The translations under genes were made by a program, and so were the position numbers. From Treponema_B putidum (lineage in GTDB: Bacteria; Spirochaetota; Spirochaetia; Treponematales; Treponemataceae), in the NCBI RefSeq assembly GCF_007830595.1, contig NZ_VLLD01000011.1: DNA of 64,000 nt; one strand, given 5' to 3'. This document shows, piece by piece, positions 24,193 to 32,630 of the stretch. The notes under the pieces were generated by a model. The model searched no databases. It was not told the DNA's origin and worked only from the letters and a program-made list of their open reading frames with translations. Numbering within the stretch: the first letter of the stretch is position 1; the number at the start of each line of letters is the position of its first letter.

Positions 24193-25335
24193 TCAACGGA
24201 ACTTGTTTAGAATCTCTTTTAAAATTTTTAAAAATTCCTCAAGTTCATTTTTTTGTGTTAAAGGGCCTATTGAAACTCTAACGGAATTTTGCTGCATTTT
24301 AGAGTCAATTTTCATCGCCTCTAAGACGGGACGGTTTTGTTTTTTTGAAGAACATGCAGAACCTGTTGAAATACAGATGCCCCTTTCAGACAAGCAGCGG
24401 ACAAGAACCTCGCCGGTTAATTCTTTAACCGCAAACTGTAAAATCCACGGCGAAAATTTGTCATTTAACTGCGGACGGGCTTCGGGGATAAAACTTAAAC
24501 CCTTAATGCTTGCCAATTCTTCAATCAAAAAATCCATTAATTTTTTTGCATGAGAAAAATATGTTTCAGAATTGTCATAATATTTTTTAAGACAGCCGGA
24601 TAAGGCTAAAACACCTGCAAGATTTTCGGTACCGGGCCTTAACCCATTTTCTTGCCCGCCCCCGCGGATAAAGGCTTCCATATTTTTAGCAAGGTACAAA
24701 AAACCGATTCCTCTAGGGGCACCTATTTTGTGTCCGCTAAAAGAAGCGGAATGGATGGGCAGTTTTGAAAGTTCAAAAGGAATTTTTCCTATAGCTTGGA
24801 CGGCATCGGTATGAAAATGAATCCTTCGTTTTCCCTTAGAATATTCTTCAATGGCCTTACCGATTTCAGCGATGGGCTGAATTGCTCCGGTTTCATTATT
24901 TACAGCCATCACCGAAACAAAGGCCGTATCAGAGTCTATGGTTTTTAAAACCGAATCGGCGCTTATAAAACCGTTTTTGTCCGCAGGAATTTGTAAAATC
25001 TTATAACCTCGTGCCTTCATAACGGCAGCCTGCTCCCTGACTGCGGAGTGCTCTATGCTGCTGACTGCAATCGAACAAGGAGAAGGCATGGCCATAAAAG
25101 ACAGCATAGGAATATAATCACCTTCGGTTCCTCCCGATGTAAAAATAATATGATCGGGAATTACGTGCAAAAGTTCTGCAATTTCCGAACGGGTTTCTTC
25201 AAGAATTTTTCGGGCATCCTTACCTAAAAAATGTTTTGAGGAAGGGTTTGCAAAATATTTAAAAGACTTTTTTAAAGCCTCCGTATTTATATCTTCTTGA
25301 GGCATGGCCGTTGCCGCCCAATCCAAATAAATCAT
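24193..25335 (-). CDS. cysteine desulfurase (NifS/IscS family)
   Basis: The 380-residue class V aminotransferase starts MIYLDWAATAMP and has the PLP pocket residues FTSGGTEGD, HTDAVQAIGK, FSGHKIGAPRGIG (Schiff-base Lys) and the mobile-loop catalytic cysteine in ISTGSACSSKK. It takes sulphur from cysteine for Fe-S clusters or tRNA thiolation. The start overlaps the aroB stop by 4 bases, making it the last gene of an mtnN-aroB-nifS operon. No scaffold gene (iscU) is adjacent. Confidence 0.93.
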   Translation of the reverse strand: MIYLDWAATAMPQEDINTEALKKSFKYFANPSSKHFLGKDARKILEETRSEIAELLHVIPDHIIFTSGGTEGDYIPMLSFMAMPSPCSIAVSSIEHSAVREQAAVMKARGYKILQIPADKNGFISADSVLKTIDSDTAFVSVMAVNNETGAIQPIAEIGKAIEEYSKGKRRIHFHTDAVQAIGKIPFELSKLPIHSASFSGHKIGAPRGIGFLYLAKNMEAFIRGGGQENGLRPGTENLAGVLALSGCLKKYYDNSETYFSHAKKLMDFLIEELASIKGLSFIPEARPQLNDKFSPWILQFAVKELTGEVLVRCLSERGICISTGSACSSKKQNRPVLEAMKIDSKMQQNSVRVSIGPLTQKNELEEFLKILKEILNKFR

Positions 25336-26363
25336 AGCACCTCCCTGATGTCTTTTTCAGAAACCTCATAAATAAAAGTCTCGCAAATATTTTTTTGTAA
25401 AATCAAACGGATTTTAGTATCTATATTTTTTTTATCTTTTTTCATTGCTAAAAGAATTTTATTTTTATCATATAAGAGCGAAGCATCTATACGGCTATAA
25501 GAACGTATAACAGCACAAACCTCATCCGCATAAGAAGAATCGGTTAATCCTAATTTTTTACCTAAAAGCATCGCTTTTGATATTCCCCAGGCGACAGCTT
25601 CCCCGTGAGTAATTTTTGAAAAATTTAAAACGGATTCCAGCGCATGGCCAAAAGTATGCCCCAAATTTAAAAAAGCTCTTTCATTTTTTTCATCAAAGTC
25701 ACGGCTTACTACCTTAGCTTTCGCTTCAACGGCTCCTCTGACAAGCTCTAAACAAAGGCTTTCGTCCCGTTCCAATATTTTTTCTCTTTGCATCCTAAAG
25801 GCTTGGTAAATATTTTTTGAATATAAAAGGCCCATTTTAAATATTTCTGCCAGACCTGAAAGATATTCTTCATCGCTTAAACTTTTTAAGACTTTGGGGC
25901 TTATGTAAATTTCATCAGCCTTAAAAAAAGTTCCTACCATGTTTTTATAACCGTCAAAATTTATTGCAGTCTTCCCGCCTATGGCTGCATCCGCCATAGC
26001 TAAAAGACTGGTAGGAACAAGTTTGCATCTTGCCCCCCTCATATAAACTGAGGCGGCAAAGGCCGCTAAATCGCATACAAGGCCTCCTCCAACCCCGATA
26101 AAAACCGAATTCCGGTTTAAGCCTGCATCAAGGGCGGTTTTTAAAATGGACACAAGGGAAGTAAAATTTTTATTTTCTTCTCCGGCTTCAATTATAACTA
26201 AGGGAAGGTCTGAGCGGAAATTTTTTGAATTCTTTGCAATAGGTGCAGTATTGGAATCGGCAATATACATTCCGCCGGGCGAATCTATATGCGGTAAAAA
26301 AGGTTCATCGCAGTAAAACACTTCAGTTTTTCCTTGAACCGTTGTAAAAGAAAATTTATCCAT
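25332..26363 (-). CDS. aroB: 3-dehydroquinate synthase
   Basis: The 343-residue protein has the NAD-binding motif GVGGGLVCDLAAFAAS, LLAMADAAIGGKTAIN, and the metal ligands SGLAEIFKMGLL (Glu), NLGHTFGHALE (His) and ITHGEAVAWG (His). It converts DAHP to 3-dehydroquinate in the shikimate pathway. It is translationally coupled to the downstream cysteine desulfurase, and 17 bases separate it from mtnN upstream. No other aro genes are in the window. A related sugar-phosphate cyclase activity cannot be excluded, but the motifs fit AroB. Confidence 0.9.
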   Translation of the reverse strand: MDKFSFTTVQGKTEVFYCDEPFLPHIDSPGGMYIADSNTAPIAKNSKNFRSDLPLVIIEAGEENKNFTSLVSILKTALDAGLNRNSVFIGVGGGLVCDLAAFAASVYMRGARCKLVPTSLLAMADAAIGGKTAINFDGYKNMVGTFFKADEIYISPKVLKSLSDEEYLSGLAEIFKMGLLYSKNIYQAFRMQREKILERDESLCLELVRGAVEAKAKVVSRDFDEKNERAFLNLGHTFGHALESVLNFSKITHGEAVAWGISKAMLLGKKLGLTDSSYADEVCAVIRSYSRIDASLLYDKNKILLAMKKDKKNIDTKIRLILQKNICETFIYEVSEKDIREVL

Positions 26364-26380
26364 AAATTACCAAAGCGTTA

Positions 26381-27103
26381 TTAAAGCATTTTCAGCATTT
26401 GCAGTACCAGAAGAGAAGAATCCTTTGCCGCCTGTGCCGAAAAAACATCATAAGATATTTTTGCAATTTTGTCCTTTCCTGCCGTATCGGACATGCTCCT
26501 TAAAATTAAAAAAGGAATTTTATTTATGCTGCAAACTTGAGCTGCGGCGGCTCCTTCCATTTCAACACAGGCAGGATTAAATTCTTTTATAATTTTTGCC
26601 CTGAGTTTTTTATCAGAAACAAAAACATCCCCCGAAGCAATACGGCCTTCGATAAGTTTAAGTGTTTTTATGTGTTCATCGTCACTTTCGTTTTGCAAAG
26701 CCTTAAAGGCTTTTACGGCAAGGTTCTTAAGTTTTTTATCAGTGGGCCAAAAAGGTGATTTTGTCATAGGCACCTGACCTAGGGGATAACCGAAGGTAAC
26801 AGCATTTACATCATGCTGAACTGCGTCCGTGGAAACTACCATATCGAAAACTTTTAAGCCTTCCAAAAGTCCGCCGGCAGCACCGGTATTAATTATAGCA
26901 TTAACTTTAAATTCCGAAATAAGAATTTGGCAGCAAAGAGCCGCATTGACTTTTCCTATTCCGCTGCAAACAAGCACAACTTCCTTTTCCATTATTGTTC
27001 CCGTAAAAAAACTAAGTCCGGCAATTTTTCGAATTTCTCCCACTAAATGCTTTTTTAAAAGTTTAACTTCCTGCTCTTCAGCACCGAAGATTCCTATTTT
27101 CAT
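26381..27103 (-). CDS. mtnN: 5'-methylthioadenosine/S-adenosylhomocysteine nucleosidase
   Basis: The 240-residue protein has the MtnN/Pfs pattern: MKIGIFGAEEQEV with the general-acid Glu, VCSGIGKVNAA, INTGAAGGL, ACVEMEGAAAAQVC (ribose-binding Met-Glu) and LRSMSDTAGKDK (catalytic Asp). It cleaves MTA and SAH to adenine plus the thioribosyl sugar, recycling methylation by-products. It leads the mtnN-aroB-nifS operon. Confidence 0.93.
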   Translation of the reverse strand: MKIGIFGAEEQEVKLLKKHLVGEIRKIAGLSFFTGTIMEKEVVLVCSGIGKVNAALCCQILISEFKVNAIINTGAAGGLLEGLKVFDMVVSTDAVQHDVNAVTFGYPLGQVPMTKSPFWPTDKKLKNLAVKAFKALQNESDDEHIKTLKLIEGRIASGDVFVSDKKLRAKIIKEFNPACVEMEGAAAAQVCSINKIPFLILRSMSDTAGKDKIAKISYDVFSAQAAKDSSLLVLQMLKML

Positions 27104-27272
27104 ATACTAACCTCTTCTAAATTAAAAATAACCAAAAACATTCTATCAAATGTCCTATGGTTTTTCAATGGCCCGGTTTTATGCACAACATAATTTTGCA
27201 TATAACCTCTATTGACTATATGTATAAACTATAATAGAATTCATAAAACTTATACACTAATAGGAGAATAAA

Positions 27273-28262
27273 ATGGAAATACTTTTAAAATCTTATAGAG
27301 GAAAAATTGAAGACCTTTATACATTCGGTTCAATCGCCGTAGTCGATAAGGACGGTAAGATTGTATACTCGGCAGGAGACCCAAAGGAAGTATCCTTTCC
27401 GCGTTCAAGTGCAAAACTTATTCAGGCTCTGGTGCCTCTTTCATTGGGTGCCAAGGAAAAGTTCAATCTAAGCCATGAAGAAATAGCTCAAATCTGTGCT
27501 TCCCATTCAGGCGAGGATTTTCATATAAAAACCGTAACGGGAATATTAAAAAAAATCGGACTTGATGAAAGTGCCTTAAAGTGCGGCCCTCACTATCCTT
27601 TTAAACCGGAAGTAGAATTGAGAATGAAGGTAAATAACGAAAAACCTCGCGATATTCACAATAATTGCAGCGGAAAGCATTCCGGTATGCTGGCGGCAGC
27701 CGTATTAATGAAAGCTTCTACTGACGATTATTACAAGCCTCAGCACCCCGTTCAGCAAAAAATACGGGAAATGATAGAGCTGATTTGCGATTGCAAGATT
27801 CCCGATGATAATATCTCGGTTGACGGCTGCGGAGTTCCGGTTCACTCTCTGCCCCTTTACAATTTTGCATTCGGAATGGCAAGAATGGCCGACTATGAAA
27901 ATTTGCCTCAAAATGTATCTACTCATGCAAAAGACATAATAGATTCCATAACAGCCTGTTCCGAATACACTTCCGGTACTGATAGAATAGACCATCTTTT
28001 GGTCAAAAAATATCCCGGAAAACTTGTTGTAAAATCGGGAGCAAACGGATATTTCGGCGGCCTTTTACCCGATAAAAAATACGGTATTGCCGTCAAAACC
28101 TATGACGGAATTTCAAAAACCAGAGATATCGTTTTGGTTCACTTGTTAAAAAAACTCGGTGTAATTGATAAAGCCGATTACGAATATTTTGATAGCATTG
28201 CCGATAAAAACATCAAAAATCACAGAGGCGAAATAGCGGGGGAAGTTGTTCCTCAGTTTTAA
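27273..28262 (+). CDS. L-asparaginase II family protein
   Basis: The 329-residue protein matches the PF06089 asparaginase_II family: GSIAVVDKDGKIVYSAGD, FPRSSAKLIQALVPL, ICASHSGEDFH, IHNNCSGKHSGMLA and VDGCGVPVHSLPL. These are serine/threonine-rich pocket motifs unlike classical asparaginase I/II folds. It probably hydrolyses asparagine to aspartate and ammonia. An AGGAGA ribosome site precedes the ATG. Its stop overlaps the end of the convergent ABC transporter gene by 4 bases. Confidence 0.88.
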   Translation: MEILLKSYRGKIEDLYTFGSIAVVDKDGKIVYSAGDPKEVSFPRSSAKLIQALVPLSLGAKEKFNLSHEEIAQICASHSGEDFHIKTVTGILKKIGLDESALKCGPHYPFKPEVELRMKVNNEKPRDIHNNCSGKHSGMLAAAVLMKASTDDYYKPQHPVQQKIREMIELICDCKIPDDNISVDGCGVPVHSLPLYNFAFGMARMADYENLPQNVSTHAKDIIDSITACSEYTSGTDRIDHLLVKKYPGKLVVKSGANGYFGGLLPDKKYGIAVKTYDGISKTRDIVLVHLLKKLGVIDKADYEYFDSIADKNIKNHRGEIAGEVVPQF

Positions 28263-29854
28263 ATTTCTTTTAATTCGGTATTTTCTATTCTTAAAAGGCG
28301 GTTGTAATTTAGACCGCCTAATTGGTCAGCCTCATGAGCTGTTAAAATTAAAATTTTAGGATTTAATTCATTTATTATTCTTATCATATTTTCGGTATTT
28401 TGCAGATCCAGTCCTGAAAACGGTTCATCAAGTAAAACTATTTTTTCGCTTAAATTTCTTATAAGCAGTCTTGCAAAATCTATACGCCGCTCTTCCCCGC
28501 CTGAGAATTGCTTTTGATTTTCCATCTTTGTGCTTAAATAGGCTATATTAAGTTTTTTTATTGCATCTTCGGCGGCCGCATTATTTGCCGTATCAAACAA
28601 TGTAATATTATCGATTAAGCCGGCATCAAAAATATGAGTTTTTTGCTCCAGCATAAAAATAAGATTTGAAAGACTAATATCGGCTTCTTGTAAAACTTCA
28701 TCTATATAAAGCTTACCCATATTTTTTTCAAATCCTGCCAAAACATTAAGTAAGGTACTTTTTCCGGAACCGCTTACTCCTGTTACAAGAATTCTATCCC
28801 CTGTTTTTAAGGATAAATTTTCTATCTGCAGACATTCCTTTTCTTCTTTAACAATTACACAATCTTTAATCCGTATTTCTTTAAAATCTTTTATTTTATA
28901 AATATCTTCTTTTTCTTGTAGAACTGATTTTATAGTTTTTTTGATAGCTTTAGAAGACATTATACCGGCATATCTTTCACCTATAATTTGAAAAGGCCCG
29001 GCAATCGATTCGGCAATTTTGGTAAGAGCTATCAAACCGGAAAAAGTCAAAAGCCCGGCTCTTATAAAAAATGCCCCTGAAACCCATGTCAAAAGAATAA
29101 TTAAAAGCCCTAGGCCGAAAGCTGATGACATAATAAGATTTTCACGTTTTGCGAGTTTTATTTCGGCTTGGGTATAATCATAATTTGAATCATCGGAATA
29201 TTTTACACAGGCTGCTTCAGCTCCATACATTTTAATTGTTCTAAAACCGTTCAATACATCGCTTAATTTTTTTATAAAAAATGAACGGGTTTCGGATTTA
29301 TTTTTTTGCAAGAATTCAAGTTTATTTTGTGTCAATCTAGGAAATAAAATCGGCGGAATACATATAACCAAAATAACAGGTAAAAAAAGCGGCTGAATGT
29401 ATAAAATTGCCAAAAATGAAAAAACCAAGTTAAGAGCTTGATATAGGCACGATAAAATAGCCTCAAAATAGTTTTGCTCCAAACTTAAAATATCATTTAA
29501 TAATAAGGATTGATAATCGGAATAAGATTTTTTTTCTTTATGCAGAACGCTTTTATTCAAAAGATTAAAAATAATATCGTTTTTTAACAAGTATGAAATA
29601 TGCTTACAAAATTTAATACGGGAATAATGAGCCAAAAAATCGGATAAAACGGCAACAAAAATATAAACTACAGTACAGCCTCCAAGAAGAATCATTTTAC
29701 TTAATTCGTAATTGAGAACCGAATCGGCTATGAGTTTTAGTAAAAAAGCCGTACCGACATTAAAGAAAGAAGCTGCAACGGCCAAAAAAATTACAAAAAA
29801 AATAGATACTTTACTTTTAAAAAGATATTTTAGTGTAAAAGAATTTTTCCCCAT
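28259..29854 (-). CDS. ABC exporter (fused permease/ATPase)
   Basis: The 531-residue protein has about six transmembrane helices in the first 290 residues, then an ATPase domain with GVSGSGKSTLLN (Walker A), FSGGEERRIDFARLLI (signature), IVLLDEPFSGLD (Walker B) and ILTAHEADQ (H-loop). The ATPase part is short, as in CydCD-like exporters. It starts 2 bases after the stop of the zinc-ribbon gene, so the two are coupled. The substrate is unknown. Confidence 0.88.
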   Translation of the reverse strand: MGKNSFTLKYLFKSKVSIFFVIFLAVAASFFNVGTAFLLKLIADSVLNYELSKMILLGGCTVVYIFVAVLSDFLAHYSRIKFCKHISYLLKNDIIFNLLNKSVLHKEKKSYSDYQSLLLNDILSLEQNYFEAILSCLYQALNLVFSFLAILYIQPLFLPVILVICIPPILFPRLTQNKLEFLQKNKSETRSFFIKKLSDVLNGFRTIKMYGAEAACVKYSDDSNYDYTQAEIKLAKRENLIMSSAFGLGLLIILLTWVSGAFFIRAGLLTFSGLIALTKIAESIAGPFQIIGERYAGIMSSKAIKKTIKSVLQEKEDIYKIKDFKEIRIKDCVIVKEEKECLQIENLSLKTGDRILVTGVSGSGKSTLLNVLAGFEKNMGKLYIDEVLQEADISLSNLIFMLEQKTHIFDAGLIDNITLFDTANNAAAEDAIKKLNIAYLSTKMENQKQFSGGEERRIDFARLLIRNLSEKIVLLDEPFSGLDLQNTENMIRIINELNPKILILTAHEADQLGGLNYNRLLRIENTELKEI

Positions 29855-29856
29855 TT

Positions 29857-30321
29857 TTAACTCATAAAGCGGCAGTTTGAACAGCCTAATATGTGAACTC
29901 TTTTTTTCCCTTTTTTTCGGTCAAAGTATCTTGCAATTAGATGAGCTTCATTTGGAACGGTTTTATGGCAAACAGGGCATTGACGTTGAACGCCGTTTTC
30001 ACATCTGGGATAACAATGCGGACAGCCGTATATATAGCATAATTTATCATCTTCACCCGGATAAACAGCCGATTTTACCTGTTCATCTCTAGCCAAAACC
30101 GTACCGCATATGGGACATACTCCGGGCGCACCTTTTTTTCCTGTTTGCCTGATTTTCTTTCCGCTTGCATGTTTTGCAGAAGCACTGAAAAGAGTATAAG
30201 CGAATACAATTAAAAATAGGCCTATAAAAACTAGTATCATCCATGATAAAGGCTGTAAATCAGTCATAAATATATCATACACTTTTTTTCCTATTGATTC
30301 AATACTAAAATTATGATACAC
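29857..30321 (-). CDS. membrane-anchored zinc-ribbon protein
   Basis: The 154-residue protein has one membrane helix (SWMILVFIGLFLIVFAYTLF) near the N-terminus, then several cysteine pairs: VCPICGTVL, YGCPHCYPRC, RQCPVCHKT and LGCSNCRF. These suggest zinc-ribbon-like modules on one side of the membrane. The start may be 30321 or the internal ATG at 30267 (MTDLQPLSW); neither has a clear ribosome site. It shares an operon with the ABC exporter. Function is unknown. Confidence 0.75.
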   Translation of the reverse strand: MYHNFSIESIGKKVYDIFMTDLQPLSWMILVFIGLFLIVFAYTLFSASAKHASGKKIRQTGKKGAPGVCPICGTVLARDEQVKSAVYPGEDDKLCYIYGCPHCYPRCENGVQRQCPVCHKTVPNEAHLIARYFDRKKGKKRVHILGCSNCRFMS

Positions 30322-30328
30322 TGTTTAA

Positions 30329-31000
30329 GTGGGAATTTTATTTGTCGTTGCCACTCCTATAGGCAATCTAAAAGATATCAGTTTTAGAGCTTTAGAGACT
30401 TTTCAAGAAGCCGATTTTATCGCCTGTGAGGATACAAGGCACACATTAGGCCTTTTAACTCATTATGAAATCTCTAAGCCTCTAATTTCGTGCAGGGCGG
30501 TAAATGAAGCGGCCTCCTCAGAAAAGATTGTAAAACTTTTAGATGAAGGGAAAAAAATAGCCTATGCCAGCGACGCAGGAACACCGGCAATCAGCGATCC
30601 GGGTTCTATTTTGGTTAGGGCGGCAAGGGAAGCAGGGCATACAATAATTCCGATTCCGGGAGCTTCAGCCTTTGGTGCTATGATGAGTATAGCTGGCACA
30701 TACGACAAAACTGTTGTTTTTGAGGGATTTTTGTCGCCTAAGGCCGGAAAACGCAAACGTAGGCTTCAAGAGCTCTTTGATTTCGGGGCGGGCTTTGTTT
30801 TATATGAATCCCCCTATAGAATTGTAAAGCTATTGGCTGATATTGCCGAAATAGATAGTAACCGTGAGCTCATTGTTGGGAGGGAGCTTACAAAACTCCA
30901 TGAAGAAATTATCAAGGGGCAGGCTGCAGAAGTTTTAGAAAACTTTGAAAAAAGACCCTCGATAAAGGGGGAATTTTCGGTTTTTGTTACAGGAAAATAG
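30329..31000 (+). CDS. rsmI: 16S rRNA (cytidine-1402-2'-O)-methyltransferase
   Basis: The protein has the tetrapyrrole-methylase fold motifs of RsmI: LFVVATPIGNLKDISFRAL, FIACEDTRHT, AYASDAGTPAISDPG, PIPGASAFGAMM and VGRELTKLHEEIIKG. It methylates the ribose of C1402 in 16S rRNA. At 223 residues it lacks the C-terminal extension found in longer homologues of about 280 residues. It starts with GTG at 30329, and no ribosome site is seen before it. The start lies about 12 bases after a TATGAT, which suggests a very short leader. Confidence 0.93.
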   Translation: MGILFVVATPIGNLKDISFRALETFQEADFIACEDTRHTLGLLTHYEISKPLISCRAVNEAASSEKIVKLLDEGKKIAYASDAGTPAISDPGSILVRAAREAGHTIIPIPGASAFGAMMSIAGTYDKTVVFEGFLSPKAGKRKRRLQELFDFGAGFVLYESPYRIVKLLADIAEIDSNRELIVGRELTKLHEEIIKGQAAEVLENFEKRPSIKGEFSVFVTGK

Positions 31001-31070
31001 GCTTTTATAAAAATAAAACCTTAACTTTTGACTAAAATTAACCGATAATCGGTTATGAAGGCAGGAAAAT

Positions 31071-31352
31071 ATGATGATAGAAAAATTGGGCGGAATGGAT
31101 CCGATCAAGAATTTACAAAATACTCAAAAACCAAGAAAAATAGAAAAGGTAGGAGCTTCCGATTCGATACAAGTGTCTCCTGAGGCTCAAAAACTATCAG
31201 AAATTTATTTTGCAATGGATGCAGTAAAGGCTGCCCCGGACATCCGTCAAGAAAAAATAGAAGAAGTTAGAAGAAAATTTCAAGACCCTTCATACATTGA
31301 TAGTGTTTTGGATCAAACAGCAGAGAAAATTTTAGATTCTTTAGGATTTTAA
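31071..31352 (+). CDS. flgM: FlgM-like anti-sigma-28 protein
   Basis: The 93-residue protein has the layout of spirochaete FlgM proteins: a short disordered N-terminus (IEKLGGMDPIKNLQN), a SDSIQVSPEAQKLSE motif and a helical tail with PDIRQEKIEEVRRKF, ending in ADKIL-like AEKILDSLGF. FlgM holds sigma-28 until the flagellar hook is complete. The upstream spacing includes a GGCAGGAA-type ribosome site. No flagellar genes surround it. Confidence 0.65.
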   Translation: MMIEKLGGMDPIKNLQNTQKPRKIEKVGASDSIQVSPEAQKLSEIYFAMDAVKAAPDIRQEKIEEVRRKFQDPSYIDSVLDQTAEKILDSLGF

Positions 31353-31423
31353 TTAAATATTTTGTTAAAGATATGGGCTTGTCGTATCTACCTTTCAATT
31401 TAACTCAAATCTTTAAAAAAAAC

Positions 31424-31462
31424 AAAGGCTGTATCTCTTTATGAGTTTACAGCCTTTTTAAT
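31424..31462. terminator. terminator between flgM and the secreted unknown
   Basis: AAAGGCTGTA (31424-31433) pairs with TACAGCCTTT (31448-31457), followed on the plus strand by TTAATTTT. A-rich sequence on the other side could make it work in both directions. Confidence 0.75.
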
Positions 31463-31482
31463 TTTACAATCTTTGATAATCT

Positions 31483-32505
31483 TTATTGATACATTATGAG
31501 ATAAGGACGAGGGTTTAAGCTAAAAACCTCATCAGGGGTCATCATGGGCTGGTCATAACCTGCACCCGCAACAGTCGGCTTTGAAAAAAGCTTAAAAGAT
31601 TTTAACGGAATGTTTTGTGCGAGAGCATTATAAGCATAAGAATCTTTCTTTAATTGAGGAGAGCCGAAGCCGTCCGCACAATGGACAAGTTGGACCCTTT
31701 CATAATCGCTTCTTACATTAGCCCTTTTTTTAATCATTATAGAATTAAACTGATGAATCACAAGCATTCTTCTGCCTGTAATACTATTTTCCTTTATGTA
31801 TTTATCCATCATTTCCTGGGCCTTATTTATCTCATCCCCCGTAACAGAGCCGATTACCTTCATCGGTTCTGTCGTATGCCATTCGGGATCCAAGGCAAGA
31901 TGAACATTCGGGTACCTCAAAAAAGGCAAAATTGCATTCATAGCCTTTTCTACCGTGTATTTTCCGATTTGGTGGTCAATAAATACATACCATCCCCTTT
32001 CGGCGGCGAATTCAATGTATTTTTTTACAGTAGATAGGCTAAGAAAACCGATTTCTCCTCCCGGCCAACATGTGCCGTAAATTAAATAAAAAGCAGGAAT
32101 AAGGCCCCGCTCATTATTTGCTTCATCATAAATTGCCGCAAACTCATTCATAATCGGTTCAATTTCTTCAGGAGTATATCTTCCTAAAATGCCCATAGTA
32201 TAGGCATCCGGTTTCCCATAAAGGGCAAAAATATCGTTATTCAATAAAACGGATTGCAGTTTTGATTCATCGAATTTAAGCGATGCTTCCATTTCCGGTT
32301 TAGTCTTTGCAGTATATATCACAACTTCCTCTTTAACCGGTGCATCCTTTATCCACAAAGCCGAGGGAAATAAAGGCTCCCATTTAGGAGGAGAAAAAGA
32401 GGCCGGAACATTTTGCTTTATATCTCCTGATTCGGAAAAAATAACTGAAATAAAAAATAAAAAAAATATTGCTCTAAAAGCAAATTTAACAAGAGACTGC
32501 TTCAT
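31483..32505 (-). CDS. secreted protein of unknown function, possibly TIM-barrel
   Basis: The 340-residue protein starts with a signal peptide (AIFFLFFISVIFS). A linker follows, then a globular domain with LFALYGKP-like DIFALYGKPD, YLIYGTCWPGGEIGF, YVFIDHQIGK and HLALDPEWHT. The alternating strand/helix pattern, with conserved acidic and histidine residues at strand ends, suggests a TIM-barrel hydrolase. I do not recognise a named family. It has its own terminator region in common with flgM on the opposite strand. Confidence 0.6.
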   Translation of the reverse strand: MKQSLVKFAFRAIFFLFFISVIFSESGDIKQNVPASFSPPKWEPLFPSALWIKDAPVKEEVVIYTAKTKPEMEASLKFDESKLQSVLLNNDIFALYGKPDAYTMGILGRYTPEEIEPIMNEFAAIYDEANNERGLIPAFYLIYGTCWPGGEIGFLSLSTVKKYIEFAAERGWYVFIDHQIGKYTVEKAMNAILPFLRYPNVHLALDPEWHTTEPMKVIGSVTGDEINKAQEMMDKYIKENSITGRRMLVIHQFNSIMIKKRANVRSDYERVQLVHCADGFGSPQLKKDSYAYNALAQNIPLKSFKLFSKPTVAGAGYDQPMMTPDEVFSLNPRPYLIMYQ

Positions 32506-32630
32506 TAATAAGTCTATCGGCTAAAAAAAAATAAGCTTTAATTTAGCCTTGCACCTAAGCCTAAAAAAATGTATAATAAGCCCCTTAATAAACTTGACAT
32601 TATCTATAACAGTTAGGAGGTTTTGTAACT

